Under the pieces are notes generated by a model that was not told where the DNA came from, did not search any database, and saw only the letters and a program-made list of their open reading frames with translations. DNA of 64,000 nt from Mortierella sp. BCC40632 (taxonomy: Eukaryota > Mortierellomycota > Mortierellomycetes > Mortierellales > Mortierellaceae): assembly GCA_011634665.1 (NCBI GenBank), contig WAEK01000002.1:827001-891000 (forward strand), in the 5' to 3' direction. Of this stretch, positions 22,549 to 34,609 are shown in pieces (positions within the stretch are counted from its first letter, which is position 1; each line of letters opens with the position of its first letter). A program made the translations under genes and the position numbers.

Positions 22549-25500
22549 TTAAAATTTGCTGATATCACGTCCAAAAATTGCTCGCTTGGACCAATCCATG
22601 AGTAACAGCAACCGTGTCCTGAATGAAACCTGCTCGCTAAAGTACACCGACCGCCAGAGGTATTCCGAACCAATTCCTCCATAGATCAAGCCGTTCCCCA
22701 TGTCCATGACGGCGTCACTACCACCAATATACGCCAATGATCCCATATGTCTGTACATAAACGGAGAGAGTTTGGCAACCTCCTCGGCATTGCCCTCGAT
22801 CGTGTGAAGTACGTTGATTCGTTTACCGAGGTACTTGCCTTGTTGGTTGGCAACTTGTGCAGTCTACGATATCCAAGTGAAAGATAGAGTTAAAAAAGAA
22901 CGAGACCATTAGTGTATATTGCATCTTGCATTCCTTCTGTAATGATCAGAATAGGATTTTGGTCATTAGAACGTACTGCTGGAAGGGATGTGCAGTTCTT
23001 TTCCGCATCAAGCAAGAACTCGCGGATTTCATCCATATTCAGAGATCCACTCTTATCTTTGTCGTATCTGTCGAAAACATCTTCCAAATGTCCCAAGAAC
23101 ACTTTCAGAACAGCATGTCTTGAAGACATCCTCTGCGCCAACTGCTGGAATTCATGGAAGCTTAGTACACCGTCTCCATTCGTATCATGTTCCTTCAGAT
23201 ACTGCATCACCCGTTCGACAAAGTGCGGTTGTGCTTTAGGCAAAGAGGAAGAAAAGGTATTAGAAGTGTTAAAAAAAAGAAAAAAGAAAAAAGAAAAAGG
23301 GATTTGGGACTCACTGCCACCATGATAGTTAATATGATAAACTTACGGATGGTGGCGCAATCTCCTATAGCATATACGGTCTCGCTTCGCGTGCCAATAA
23401 CTCGCATGTATTCGTCCGTCTCGATCGCATATCTATTCTTTTGTGATCCTGCAGGAAGTTTGGCGACAAGTGTCTTGACAAGTGGGGTCATACCAACTCC
23501 TGTAGACCAGAGGCAGACTCCGAATGGTACCTCAGACTCTTCCTTAGTCACCTTGTCCTTGTAGACAACAGACGTTGGGTTTACTTTGGTCACTCGAGAG
23601 TTGGTTACTACGCGAACATTCTCGCGCTTAAACTTCGCCTCTGTCATTTCACTAATTTTCAAGTCTACTCAGTTGAACCACCAGAAGAAACTTCTTTTTG
23701 TCAGTGTCCTGTGTTCGAGGGGCAGCCTCCTGCCAATTAATGATATACGGTCAGTTTCGTTATTACCGTATGTATTCAAGACGTGTCCTGCACTCTGGAT
23801 AATAGTGACTTGAACTTCTTCCGGAGGGATGGCTGGGAACTAGAGCGAGTGAGTTCGGTATTAGAGTCCAGACACAATATCGCATATTATGAGGCTGTGT
23901 ACGGTCTGGCGTTCATTTAGTCCAATATCCAGTCGAACAAAAACCTACATATCCCACGAGATCCTCTTTCAAAAAATCGTAGAGTTCTGCAGCAAACTCA
24001 ACCCCTGTTGGTCCTATGGTCGACAGCAAGGCAGATGGAGGTGGGAAAATTAGGCACTTGTGCGCGATTTTTTTTCTTTTCTTCTTTTTTTAGTAGATAT
24101 AAAAGACCGAACCGGTTATTATTACCTCCACCGCAAATCACAAAACTGAGCAATTGACGCCTTTCATCAGGGGAAGTAGTCGGCAATGAGGCCTTTTCAA
24201 AGCTTTCCATCACCTTCCTTCTGATATCGCGCGCATCAGTGATGGACTTGAGGAAGTTGCAATGCTCAAGTCCTTCTACGCCATGGGACATTGACTCTGA
24301 TCCAACTGCAATGATCAATTTGTCGTATGGAACTGTTGTCATCAGGAAAAAAAGGTTCATTAGACATGGCCACCATTGATCTTTAGATTGACAAATATGT
24401 GCCCCCTGATAAGACAAGTTACCGTAGAACCTGCGACCCTCGCTGCCGTTAATGCCAGCGACTTCTACAAGTTGATTATCAAAATCTACATCCTCTGCAC
24501 ATCCTTCGAGGTAGTATCCGCCCAAACGTGCCAATACTCTTCTGATAGGCTCAATCAAAGATCTATGTTGTGCACAGAAAAAAAAAGGGAGCGTGAGATC
24601 TAAATCTTGAAGAAGGGCTTATCCCGAGAACTCTTGACAACATGTTGGTCCAGTATCTCACCTCAGTTCAAGGGTTCCAACACTGTTCAAAATTGGAGTT
24701 TGTTCGCACGCTGTTAGGGCTATGCAACGGAGTACAGATACCAAAGCTCCTTGGCACATTTGCATGAATGAGAAAAAAAAAATCCTTACGTAGCACTGGG
24801 TAGCAATGGCGTGAACAGAAAATAGTTCCTATTGAGTTACCCCGACCATTTTTAGAGAGTCCCACCGGGTAAAGTCAGTGGCCCTGGCCTATTTGTTTGT
24901 AGAAGCACTAGTCCGAGACAAAGAATCGACTTACGTTGGAGAGACGACAGTGACATGGAACTTTTTGGGATCCAACTGACTAATCACAGAAATTGCCTAA
25001 CAGCCCCAGCCCATGAGAGAGAAAACAAAGGGGAGTGAGTGGAGCAATAGGAGAACGACTGCCTGAGTATCAGAGAAGCTTGTCTGCAAAGTGAAAGGTA
25101 CTTACACCCCAACCGCATCCCAAGATCACAAGCCGTTGACGAGGGTCGTTCTCATGAATCTCCTCTGCCTTGAGGATACTACCTTTGCATCCATGGGTCA
25201 TGACTAGGTTCTTGGGACCTCCAACGACATGACGGGGTCGATGTTGGTGGAGAGGATCTCCTTTAGGCTCGAGCATGTCAAGGCCATACCAAGCTAGAGC
25301 ACCCGCCACGGGAACACCTAGAGTTGTGTAGAGGAGCACGCGTCCAATACGGCGGAGTCTAGAGCGCGCAGGTTTTGGAGTCGAGGAAGAAGGGTTTGGA
25401 GGAGAAGTGGTCGCATATTGTCTCAAGCATGAGGTTGTAGCGGATGCAGTTGGAGGCACGCTGAGCCCTGAACGCGCAATGATGGATTGGGCTTGGACCC

Positions 25501-25561
25501 GAGAGATGGCTACAGTCTTGCTGAGAGGGAGTACATTCCTGGAACGAAGGATTGCAAGCAT
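22549..25561 (-). CDS. External alternative NADH:ubiquinone oxidoreductase with EF-hand insert (NDE1-type, Ca2+-binding)
   Basis: Eleven exons in minus order (25561-25106, 24996-24935, 24828-24790, 24682-24662, 24562-24423, 24332-24126, 24013-23949, 23839-23767, 23664-23347, 23233-22977, 22863-22549) encode about 650 aa with all phases consistent. This type-II NDH oxidises cytosolic NADH at the outer face of the mitochondrial inner membrane without proton pumping. The N-terminus is Arg/Ser-rich (targeting) with a TM near residues 75-95 (VLLYTTLGVPVAGALAW). The FAD site RLVILGCGWG and the NADH site FVICGGGPTGVEFA are intact, as is VYAIGDCAT. Between the second nucleotide domain and the C-terminus sit two canonical EF-hands (DTNGDGVLSFHE and DKDKSGSLNMDE), so Ca2+ regulation is likely. 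The end FRTRLLLLMDW...FGRDISKF is the family membrane anchor. Exons 3 and 4 are microexons of 39 and 21 nt. Confidence 0.94.
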
Positions 25562-26615
25562 GACTAGGATTTGTATAGGAAAGGGAAAAAAAAAGCAAGC
25601 AAGAGATGAGAATGGAACTCAATGACACGACTCTGGTAATTGAACTTATACCAGAGGGAAAGGGAGGGCAATGCACGAGTCACCTCAGTCTCGTACTCTC
25701 ATGTACTCTCATGGCGACGCTGAGGAGGGCGACAGAGCATTGGGCACTGCTGCTATAGCTGCTGTTGTTGTTCTTGTTGTGTGTCTCTCTCTCTGCCCTG
25801 CCTGTGTTGTCCCGACTTCTGCTATCTTTGCCGCCGGAAAATCATCTCTACCCGGCGCCGTTGCGAATGACACGGTTTTTGTGGCTGGATAAAAGGTGGG
25901 CGAGTCCCCTTCGTCCTTTGGCGTCTCTCGCAGCCAACCGACCTGGCTCGGGAGGGAAGATAGATCGTAGATATCCTAAATCAAGACGGGTAGAGAGGCC
26001 AAGAGCGCATGCCTCAGTATGCGCGTCATCACCTCTCGAATGCACGTGGTTTCTCTTGCTTGGATCAGCCATTGCCCCTGGGTCACATCGCATGTCTCTT
26101 TGCATTGATCAGTTCGACTTGGAGCATATTAATGCCGAGCTGAATGTCAAAAACATGGAGAGGCCAGGGCCTCATAGTGCACTGATCTAATTCAGTCCTG
26201 CAGCCTCATATTCGAGAATCTCAAGAGAACCCAGCGGCTGGTTGTCTCTCAAGGAACATTCACTGGCACCCTCTGTTCCACCTATATTCTCCTCTCCTTC
26301 GTGTGCGGGGAGCTTGCAAGCCATTTCAATGTCAGCATCGCTGAAAAGGAAAGGCAAAAAAAAAAAAAAAAAAAAAAAAAAAAGGTTGTAGGAATAGGTG
26401 CTGGCTAGACAGGACTGTTGTTGGGGAAAGAAGCATTTGGCAAGGTGCGGTGCCTCTTCCAACTTCCTCCAGGCAGATTAAGCAACCAAGTCTCATCCAG
26501 TGGGCAGGAAATGGAGACTGTGGTACAACCAAAAGGACTGAACTTTGTACAAAGCCTTTTGTTCGCCGTTTTTCCTCTGCATGCTATGCTGGCTCGCGAT
26601 AGGTAACTGAGAGAA

Positions 26616-26660
<45 letters not shown>

Positions 26661-28676
26661 ACAGTATGCGCCTCGCAGTGCTACTTAGCTTTCGCTGAGC
26701 TGCCTAGCCTGTTATGTAACTGGTTCTACACTTTGCAGCGATCCAATGCTTTTGCTCCTAGAATGCCTCAAGGGTACATATCGTGCCTCACAGGTGAACA
26801 AAGATCCCCATCCATCTCGCAGTGTGCAGTAGGGGGCGGAGCAGCATTCATAACAAACACACGCCGAAGAAAAGAGTTTACTAAAAGAACTATCCGTTCG
26901 GGGAATTGCTTGACCTCTGTTACTCTGCTCTTTTTGGGACATTCATGTTGCCAGTGTAAGATGGACCTTCTCGATCGACAACATTGGTAAAAAAGGAAAG
27001 GATTCGCCATTTTCTCGCGCTCCTCTTTTTGTCCGCTACAATTGGCTTTCTGGTCACCCTCTCTTCCTCTCTCTCTCTCTCTCCCGCCTCCCGCACAGCG
27101 GACATCAAGTTGAGAGGAGAGCATGTTCCCGCATACTGCAACTCTCTGTCCTAGGGCTCAACAAGGATTGGCGGATGTGGATTTTGGATTTGAACTCGTT
27201 GTCCCTTTTGACCTTTGCTCTCTGTTTCCTTGTCATGCGTTGACTGAATTTAAGTGTGGCCAATCCCAACCTAGAAATTCAAGCTTCTTTGCCTTGTGTC
27301 TGTCTGGCCTGCTTCAGGGGTTTAATCGACCCGAGGTTGGTCCTCACAAGGTGACGATGGAGGGCGTAGAGCAAGAAACGAAGCGGACCGGGCAGCAAAG
27401 TTCTCTATCTTTATTCTCCTTCGCTCTCTCTCTCTCTCTCTCTTTTCGGAAGAATCCAAGATCCATGATAAATCCGATTGCGATTACGAGAGCTGGGTGG
27501 AACGGAAGAGAAAGAGTTGTGGCTGCGGGCCTCTCTCCTTCTCCCCCGGAAAGAGGTTGGACTGGGGGGCTGCTTCTGCACAACTCGTGTCTAAAACATT
27601 TGAGCCATTCTGTTGGATCGGTGGTGTTGGGTGGAGAGAGTCCAACGGAACAGACCCCACAGCACTGCACCACAACTCGTGAATGCAACCGATCCTTTTC
27701 TTCCTCTTGCAGCATTTTTTTTTCCATCCAGGGCTCCAAAAAAAAAAAAAAAAAAAAAAAAAAGAAAACTCTCCGTGTTATTTGTCACAGTGCAGATATC
27801 CACTCTTCGAAAGATTGCTTTGCTTGGTTACTTGGAGCTGTTTTCTGTGATCTGGCTCGGGCGACCATGTTAGCCGATCAACGTTGACAACTCTCTGCAG
27901 AGCTTTCCCCTTTCTCCTTCTTTTGCCCGACTTGCTTGTGCTGGAGTGTACGAGAGAGAAGAGAGAAAGAGAAAGAGAGATAGAGAAAGAGAAAGAGAAG
28001 AGAGATAGATAGAGAGATAGAGAGATAGAGAGATAGAGCGAGAGCACTTGCCTGACAATTGATAGGCTGGGTACCGGAAAGAGATCCTCTTCCCCAACCA
28101 AACTGACGTAGCGGCGCCAGTGCTGTGGCACGAACAGGGAGACTGGACCAAGCTGGACCTGTTTGGATCAAGCATTCTTGCTTCGGAGGAGGAGAAGCCT
28201 CACCCTGCTCACGGACACCAAACAGGATCGATTTGACACTGATGATCCCCGCATGCCATCCTTTGTTTACTTTGGCTGAGAGAAGACGTTGATGCTCCCC
28301 TGGTGAAGCTCGTGAGGAAGTGAAATGTTGGTTTAGACTGCAGCCAAATCCAAATGCATGTGTGCTCTTGAGCAGTAAACACCCACAACATCGATCTAAA
28401 CTCTGCGGGAGGGGAGGGGGAAGAGGAAGGCAAGAAGGGGCATGCTGCACAGTCCCCTTCCTCCTTTCCTTCGTTCCTCCCAAACCCCTTCTTGGATTGC
28501 CTAGCACGAGACGAAATGGGAAGAGGTTGCGCCGAAGGAACAGAGGGCCCACTTGGCCCCAAGCTTTCTCATCTTTAGGCAGTGCCTTTTGTGGGCAAGC
28601 GGCGCAGGAGCTGGCGTTCGGCTCTGTGCCAAACCATGAACAGGGTAGACTTTTTTTTTTTTTTTTTTTTTTCAAA

Positions 28677-28710
<34 letters not shown>

Positions 28711-28963
28711 GGGAGGGAAAAGAGAGATACATTGAGGCGGGTACAGTTCAACGGGCATGTGGGTACAATACGATGAACCACCATAAGGTTCTCTCCTCTT
28801 GCCGCATCGCTCCATTGCTCCTTCAGGCGCATGCTTGTCTCTGTCCCTCCGTCCTCTGGCTGGCTGGCTGGCCCTTTTGATTCCGTGTTCGGAACAGAAA
28901 GCGCAGGCAGTGCGGACCAATGAGCAGTCAGCTCGCCATCTGGCACAATCACCCTCTCTGCGC
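25562..28963. other. Long intergenic region upstream of the bZIP gene
   Basis: About 3.4 kb. It contains poly-A runs (26357-26383, 27739-27763), GA/CT microsatellites (26609-26657, 27427-27442, 27951-28040, 28677-28710) and a poly-T run at 28649-28672. Open frames are short and low complexity in every frame. It includes the NADH dehydrogenase promoter at the left and the bZIP promoter at the right. Confidence 0.45.
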
Positions 28964-28971
28964 TATAAAAG
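28964..28971 (+). promoter_or_regulatory. TATA box of the bZIP gene
   Basis: TATAAAAG about 700 bp upstream of the bZIP start codon, followed by a C/T-rich initiator-like stretch. This implies an unusually long leader of about 650 nt. Confidence 0.6.
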
Positions 28972-29233
28972 AGACTCTCCTGCCGCCATGCTTTCTTTCT
29001 TCTCTTCTTCTTTTTCCTCCTCTCTCTTCACCCACTGAACCCTTTCACTCACCCACCTACCCACTCTTTCCCCAACCAGATCCTTTTGCGGCTCCATCCC
29101 GGACCTCTATCCAAGCTTTTTTTCATTATTCTTTAAACAGCCTCGTTCTGCTTTTCAAGCACTTGCTTTATCCTTTTTTTTTTTTTTTTCTTATTTTTTT
29201 TATAACCCTTTACCACCTTACAAAGTCGTCAAG

Positions 29234-29254
29234 ATGATGTCCATTATCGTTTAA
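29234..29254 (+). promoter_or_regulatory. uORF1 in the bZIP leader (6 codons, MMSIIV)
   Basis: ATGATGTCCATTATCGTTTAA in the presumed 5' leader. It sits 150 nt before uORF2 and over 400 nt before the main start. It resembles the short, reinitiation-permissive first uORF of GCN4/CPC1/ATF4-type leaders. Confidence 0.6.
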
Positions 29255-29403
29255 ACGTTTCCCTCCTCCTCGCTTGCCCTACTACTCTCGTCAAATCTCA
29301 GTGAATCATCTCTACTCTCATCAACTCTACTCTACTCTCGTCGAAATTATCGATCTCGTTGTCATCAATCTCAATATCTTATCTCAATCAATCTCAAGTC
29401 ATC

Positions 29404-29520
29404 ATGGCCCCCTCGTGCCCCCCCTCTCCCAAGTCCCGTGAAGGAAACAACAAGAAGAACAGATCCTCAGAACCAAGACCCACCTTTGATAGACATTGGA
29501 AACAATCACGATCATCCTAA
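29404..29520 (+). promoter_or_regulatory. uORF2 in the bZIP leader (38 codons)
   Basis: ATG at 29404, stop TAA at 29518-29520, peptide starting MAPSCPPSPKSREGN and ending KQSRSS. It lies wholly upstream of the main ATG (142 nt gap). It would act as the inhibitory uORF in a GCN4/CPC1-like delayed-reinitiation scheme. No other ATG lies between uORF1 and the main start. Confidence 0.6.
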
Positions 29521-29662
29521 ATAAGCCGAGATACTACTCCAGCTATACCTTTGAATCCGAATAAGCCCTTCCCTACGCCCTTCGCTTTCCCCCCGCCCTT
29601 CCTCTTCGCCACCGTCTCTCCGAGTTAAACCCGAAAGACACCGACCAAGAAACCCACAAAAC

Positions 29663-31112
29663 ATGAACACCGCAAGCAACCACTTCAGCGGCGTCTTCAA
29701 CGCCAATGCGGTCGAGCGACTTCTCAAGTCGGCCGACTCGCTTGACTTTGCTCTTGCTTCAGCCCAAGGTAAAGATAAATTTTAGAGATGTGACTGCGGC
29801 TGTGTGAGTAATATGAGTAATCTGAGCACCATGTCTGCAGGGCGGAAAAATAACCTTATTGTGCTCTCTTTCTTCTCTCTTCTCTTCTGCTCCCCACAAA
29901 CAAACAATCAATCCATCAGGTGCAAAGAAGTCGAACGCCGCCAACTTGTCCGCCCGCAGCATCCCTGCTGCTGCTGCTGTTGACCTTGGCAGCCTTGAGG
30001 CCGTCTTTGGTGTCACTGATATCTCAGCCACCCTCTTTGACGACTGGCTTTCAAACGATCTCCAGCATGTCGGCTTCTTGAGCACGAGTGACGAGCCTGC
30101 CTTGTCCTCGTCTGCCTCTGACTCGGATTCGTCCAACAGCCCTCGCATCTCCAACGAGAGCGACTCGCCCATTGTCGGATTTGACTCGATTGCCTCAGAT
30201 GCCGAGTTGATCCACTCTGCTGGTTTGGATGCTGCTAGCATGGCTCTCTTCCCCGAGGCCACGAGCGCTCCTGCTGTCGCTGCCCCTGCTGTTTCGCAGG
30301 CAGCTCTGCCTCAGGCACAGCAGTCTCTCGCCTTGGATATTGGTGCCGCTGCCATCCCTACGGCTGCTTCTTCATCAATGTTCCCCTTGACCCCTGAGGC
30401 TGTTCAGCAGGCTGCTGCCGCATTGAACATTCCTTGGAGCAAGGGTCTCGAAGAGGCTGTCCTCGCTCAGTCCTTGTTGGCGTCGATCCCAATGGCACTT
30501 GCCCTGCCTGTGAGACAACCTGTCGTCTCTTTGGCCTCGACTCCCAGCACCTCTGCGCCTTTGTCGCCCTCGCCTGCCTTGTTGCCAAGACAACCCGTCA
30601 GCTTGAACGAGCGTGCTTCTTCACCCGTCGCGCCTTCGTCGCCTGTGATGCCTGCTTTGGCCCCTGCTACGGCTGCAGTGGTCCCCAGAGCAACGCTTCC
30701 CATCTTGAGCACGCCCTCTACGTTGAACAGCTCCGTGAAGGCCACTACTTACAAGAGTGCCTATCGCTCGACATCGCTCTCGACGGAGCGCCGTGGTTGT
30801 TTGAAGCGCGAGCGTATTGATGACCCTCCTTCGGTCTTGGACGGCAAGGATGTCTCCGAGATGGACGAGGTCGCCTTGAAGCGAGCCAAGAACACGGACG
30901 CTGCCCGCCGCTCCCGCCACAAGAAGCTTGTGAAGATGGAGGGTTTGGAACAGCGTGTGGCCGAACTCGAGATTGAGAACTCGATGTTTGAGGCCAAGTT
31001 GAACGAGGTCGAGTTGGAGAGATCTTTGTTGGCTGACAAGGATCAGATGCAACAGGCCCGTATCCAGGAATTGGAGCGCATGCTCGCTTCGATGCGCGAG
31101 AAGCTCTTCTAG
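29663..31112 (+). CDS. bZIP transcription factor, GCN4/CPC1 (cross-pathway control) type
   Basis: Two exons (29663-29768, 29920-31112) encode about 432 aa. The C-terminal bZIP (about residues 354-430) has basic region LKRAKNTDAARRSRHKK, with the N-x2-AA-x2-SR contact pattern of the GCN4 family, followed by a leucine-zipper-like heptad helix ending at the protein end, as in GCN4. The N-terminal part is Ala/Ser/Pro-rich with acidic patches (LFDDWLSNDL; SDSDSSNSPRISNESDSP) expected of an activation domain. GCN4-type factors activate amino-acid biosynthesis genes under starvation. The leader carries two uORFs and a distant TATA box, supporting translational control. The family could be confused with other fungal bZIPs, but the position of the zipper and the uORFs favour this type. 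Confidence 0.85.
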
Positions 31113-32641
31113 CCTGCTCCTTTTGTTTTCTTTTCTTTTTTCTTACTTGACCATCTGTACATTTACTTGAATAAAAAATTTTTTTTCGAAAGACTTGAAG
31201 AGTGTTGCGCATTGGGTGGAAGAGTTGTTGATGTACCTACACAGTACTGCGGACTGAGTTTGACCAAAAGAAAAAGAAAAAAAAAAAATAAAAGGTACAT
31301 GTAAAGAGAGGCCAACCCCTCTTCCAGCCCCTCTTCTACTGATCTACCCAAAACAGGGACAAATCTGCTTTGTACACTTCCAAAAAGATCTTGTCTCTTT
31401 TAACCACAGCGAATCTGGAAAGAGAGGAGGAAGGGGGGGGGATAGAGTAGTCGTCCTAAAGTCCAGACTGTCAAGAACTAGGTCTCAACCCCTCTCAAAA
31501 ACACGAGTATCTTGTAATCACCGACCCCCCTCAGCCAAAGTACTGTACCCAAGACTTGCTTTGCGACAGAAAGATAAAGGGGAAGAGGAAAGGAAGGGGA
31601 GGGGGGTTGTGTGGATAAGGCTCATACTATCAAGGATGAATAACGCTTCAGAAAAGCACCGAGATAAACCCATGGAAATGTCCAGGCAAAGGGAGAGAAG
31701 CATGCTGCAGGAACGCGGCTAGTAGGAACTGAGCACTTTGAGCACGACTCCCCCTCCCCCCCAAAGTCTGCGTACAAACTCAAACGTCAGATTTTTTTGC
31801 AATAGGAAAGTGCTACTCCTGTGTAAGGGGGTCATGAGGCTGAAGAGTCTGTGCCTGACCCATGATATCTAGCTAGAGCATTGAGCCGAGAAGAAGACGA
31901 TACACCAAGATCACAGCGATATGAAGAAAGAAAGAAAAAAAACTTTGGACCGGGGTACCATCCAGAGAAACACGAAACGCTCCAGGTCACGTAAACAAGG
32001 AGATGCTTCTAGCCTCGGAAGAAGATCTCTAGGCATAGGTCAGGATCAGTCGGCACAATCATGGCATCAAGGCGAGTACACAAAAAAACAGATGGTCCAA
32101 GAACAAAGAAAAAAAAAGAGGGAGGCAAATCAAATATAGGAACAGATGTTCACTGGCCATTCGCAGTGGAGGATTTTGTACCCTCCTGACCAGTATCGTC
32201 CAATGATCTGGCATAAAGCTCCCTTGTGTAAGTTGAGGACATCATCTACCGCACTATCCGATGGAGAGACAGCAGACCATTGGATGGCTCAACAAACAAC
32301 ATGGGAACGTGAAAATGTCAGGAGGCGTGCTGTGTTGAAAAGGCTGGACGAAATCGATGAGAAAGGGCAACCCATCTCCTCCAAAATACTCTGTCCGAAC
32401 CTACCAAAGAGTAGCATTGAGCCCTTGGCTAACGCCAAGCGCAATCTAGCACCAAGTTACCTACAGCTGCATTGCCGTAAAGGGGGGGGAGGGTTAATTG
32501 TGTGAAAACGATATACCTTGGAAGTGGGAGAGGCGTTACTGTTATGCCCCGAATGTGTCTTCTGCATCTCGAATATAGAACAGAGCGGCGCTGCACTTTG
32601 GACCTAATCTTGCCTCAATAGCTTTCACTACACATTTGATT

Positions 32642-32739
32642 GAATGGAAACTATTGTTGAGTGGAAACTACTGTTTGAATACGAACTACTGTTTGAATGG
32701 AAACTACCGTTTGAATGGAAACTCCCGTTTGAATAGAGG
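32642..32739. repeat. 18-bp tandem repeat (minisatellite)
   Basis: About five imperfect units of GAATGGAAACTACTGTTT in tandem, varying at two or three positions. Read on the minus strand the repeat would encode a repeated SIQTVV hexapeptide at the end of a short open frame. Confidence 0.75.
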
Positions 32740-33487
32740 CATTGACCTCCAAGTTTGTGAAACTGAACAACGGAAAAGCTCTGGATCTATAGGAACAAAA
32801 GTGCGCTAAACTCAACATGTCCCCTTGTAGATTGTAAAAAACCATTAGACAAGTGGATGAATGCCACCTCAAGGCCTAGAGCTGACAACCAATGGCTCTG
32901 ATAGAGCTGATGATTCGTCTTAGCCCTTCGACCTATAAGAAGCAATGCGCTGTCGTCCTAGCTTTGTTTCTCCCAAACAATATGGTATCCCTTGACGCGT
33001 CTTGAACATTGACATGTCTATAGCATCATGTAATGCCTGCTTGTGCAACAACTGAGACTCCTATGAATGGATACAGCTGGTCCGACTATATGCTGCGGAT
33101 TAAATTGTATGAATTTTTAGCATTGCCTAGGAGTTCTGATAAGGTGTTGATGGTGATTCTATGATGTAACTCGAAAACGCCACTGTGCTGAAGCTGCGCC
33201 ATCTTGGGATAGATTTGAAATGTCCAGAGGGACAACTTTTTATCGAGGTGCGACACCAAGACCATCAATCTGCTAACCTGTAGAACAAACCCTCTAGAAG
33301 TGAGATTTTGCCTCTTAGTGCAGCGCCACCATCTGTCCCAAAAAGTCGAGTAAAGTGATGTCTTTCTTATAGCATAACTGCAGCGCCTTTCTCGGTCTCA
33401 TGACAATTCGCTTTTCTAGAGCGAGGCACACATCAATGCTACGCCGGGTGTGTTTCTAGAGGACCATTCCATAGCCCCTCAACAATA

Positions 33488-33617
33488 AAAGAGAAAAGAA
33501 AAGAAAAGAATGAAAAGAAAAGAAAAGAAAAGAAAAGAGTGAGAAAAGATAAGGGAAAGAGTAAGGAAAGGGAAAGAAAAGAGTAAGGAAAGATAAGGGA
33601 AAGAGTAAGAAAAAGGG
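33488..33617. repeat. AAAAG-type purine tract
   Basis: Roughly 130 bp of purine-only sequence made of AAAAG units that drift into longer AAGGGAAAGAGTAAGG-like units toward the right. Confidence 0.7.
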
Positions 33618-34609
33618 GAAGCACTACAGCCAAATACGTCTCTTCCAGCTCTCTACCAAAAAAAGAAAAATAGACATTAAACAAAAGGGCGTCGAATTTT
33701 GGAAATTGGATTGTGGTCATTGGCGATGGCCCGTGGCGAAGCACACTAGCCCGACTCATGGATACTTGCTTGAAAGTCCATATCGCTAGGAACCAGTTGA
33801 GACTCTAGCCCTTACGAAGGACATGCTAGTCGTGCATGATCCCAAAGCCCACCCTTTGCTGATCTTCCCCTCCAAGACGTCGTAGGACTCTGATCAATGT
33901 CAATGTCTACTCTCGACGGCCAAAACGGTCTTGTGTGTCCGCCTCGCCAACTCCTTTTCCGCCATGCTCGCTCGAACAAGAGAGGATGTTCTGATCAAGT
34001 CTAATGGCTTCTGAAGAGCATTTGCCCACTCAATGGCGCAGCTGGCATAATCAATGTTGCAATAGATACTTTGCAGCAACTAGAGCAGAACCTTCATTTC
34101 ACGACTTTATCCCAGACAAGGGTAGCACTGGACTCTACCCTGTTGAGTATCTGAACAGTCTTAATCCTTCAATCAAAAGCGCAAGGCTGACATGCTAAAC
34201 ATGCCCCTCATTCCACCACCGAAGACAGCGGTAGCTAGCCTATCTAGTTCACCACAACGACTGTTTCCAATCAAGCCCACCTTTTGCCATGACCATAAAC
34301 AAGACCCATGGGCAGATTCTCATGCACAGGGAAGCTCGCTATCCCCTTCCCCTCAAAAATCATGAAGCCTTCTACTCATCTTACTTAATCAACAAAACAA
34401 AACAATCTCATGATCCCACAAAGTCCCAGATAACGACACCCTGGTTCCTGGGTAAAGTACGAGTGACTCTTTTTAAAACTTCTTCACTTTTTGTATTAGT
34501 CGAAAGTTCTCTCTCTCTGGAGGGTTGTTTGGTGTCAAAGATCCCGAGAAATTCCAAAAGAAACTTGAATGTATGCTGGATGAGATGAAAAGACTAATAT
34601 ACAAAGTGG

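Larger units (their letters stand above)
31113..34609. other. Long intergenic region between the bZIP and SNU13 genes
   Basis: About 3.5 kb with no supported gene. It contains an 18-bp minisatellite at 32642-32739 and a long AAAAG-type purine repeat at 33488-33617. A 119-codon open frame at 32146-32505 (+) has a helix-like, charged segment (TTWERENVRRRAVLKRLDEI) but no recognised domain and no matching upstream exon was found. Confidence 0.4.

Noticed and set aside
27123..27887. 254-codon plus-strand open frame
   Set aside because: It consists of Ser/Lys-rich low complexity spanning poly-A and CT tracts, without a domain or conserved block.
28320..28880. Plus-strand open frame of 186 codons
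   Set aside because: It reads through a poly-T and GA tract (poly-Phe, RERERE) and overlaps equally long frames on the other strand; no domain is visible.
30434..31212. Several long frames on both strands inside the bZIP gene
   Set aside because: They are shadows of the GC-rich codons of the bZIP coding sequence, whose basic region and zipper fix the true frame.
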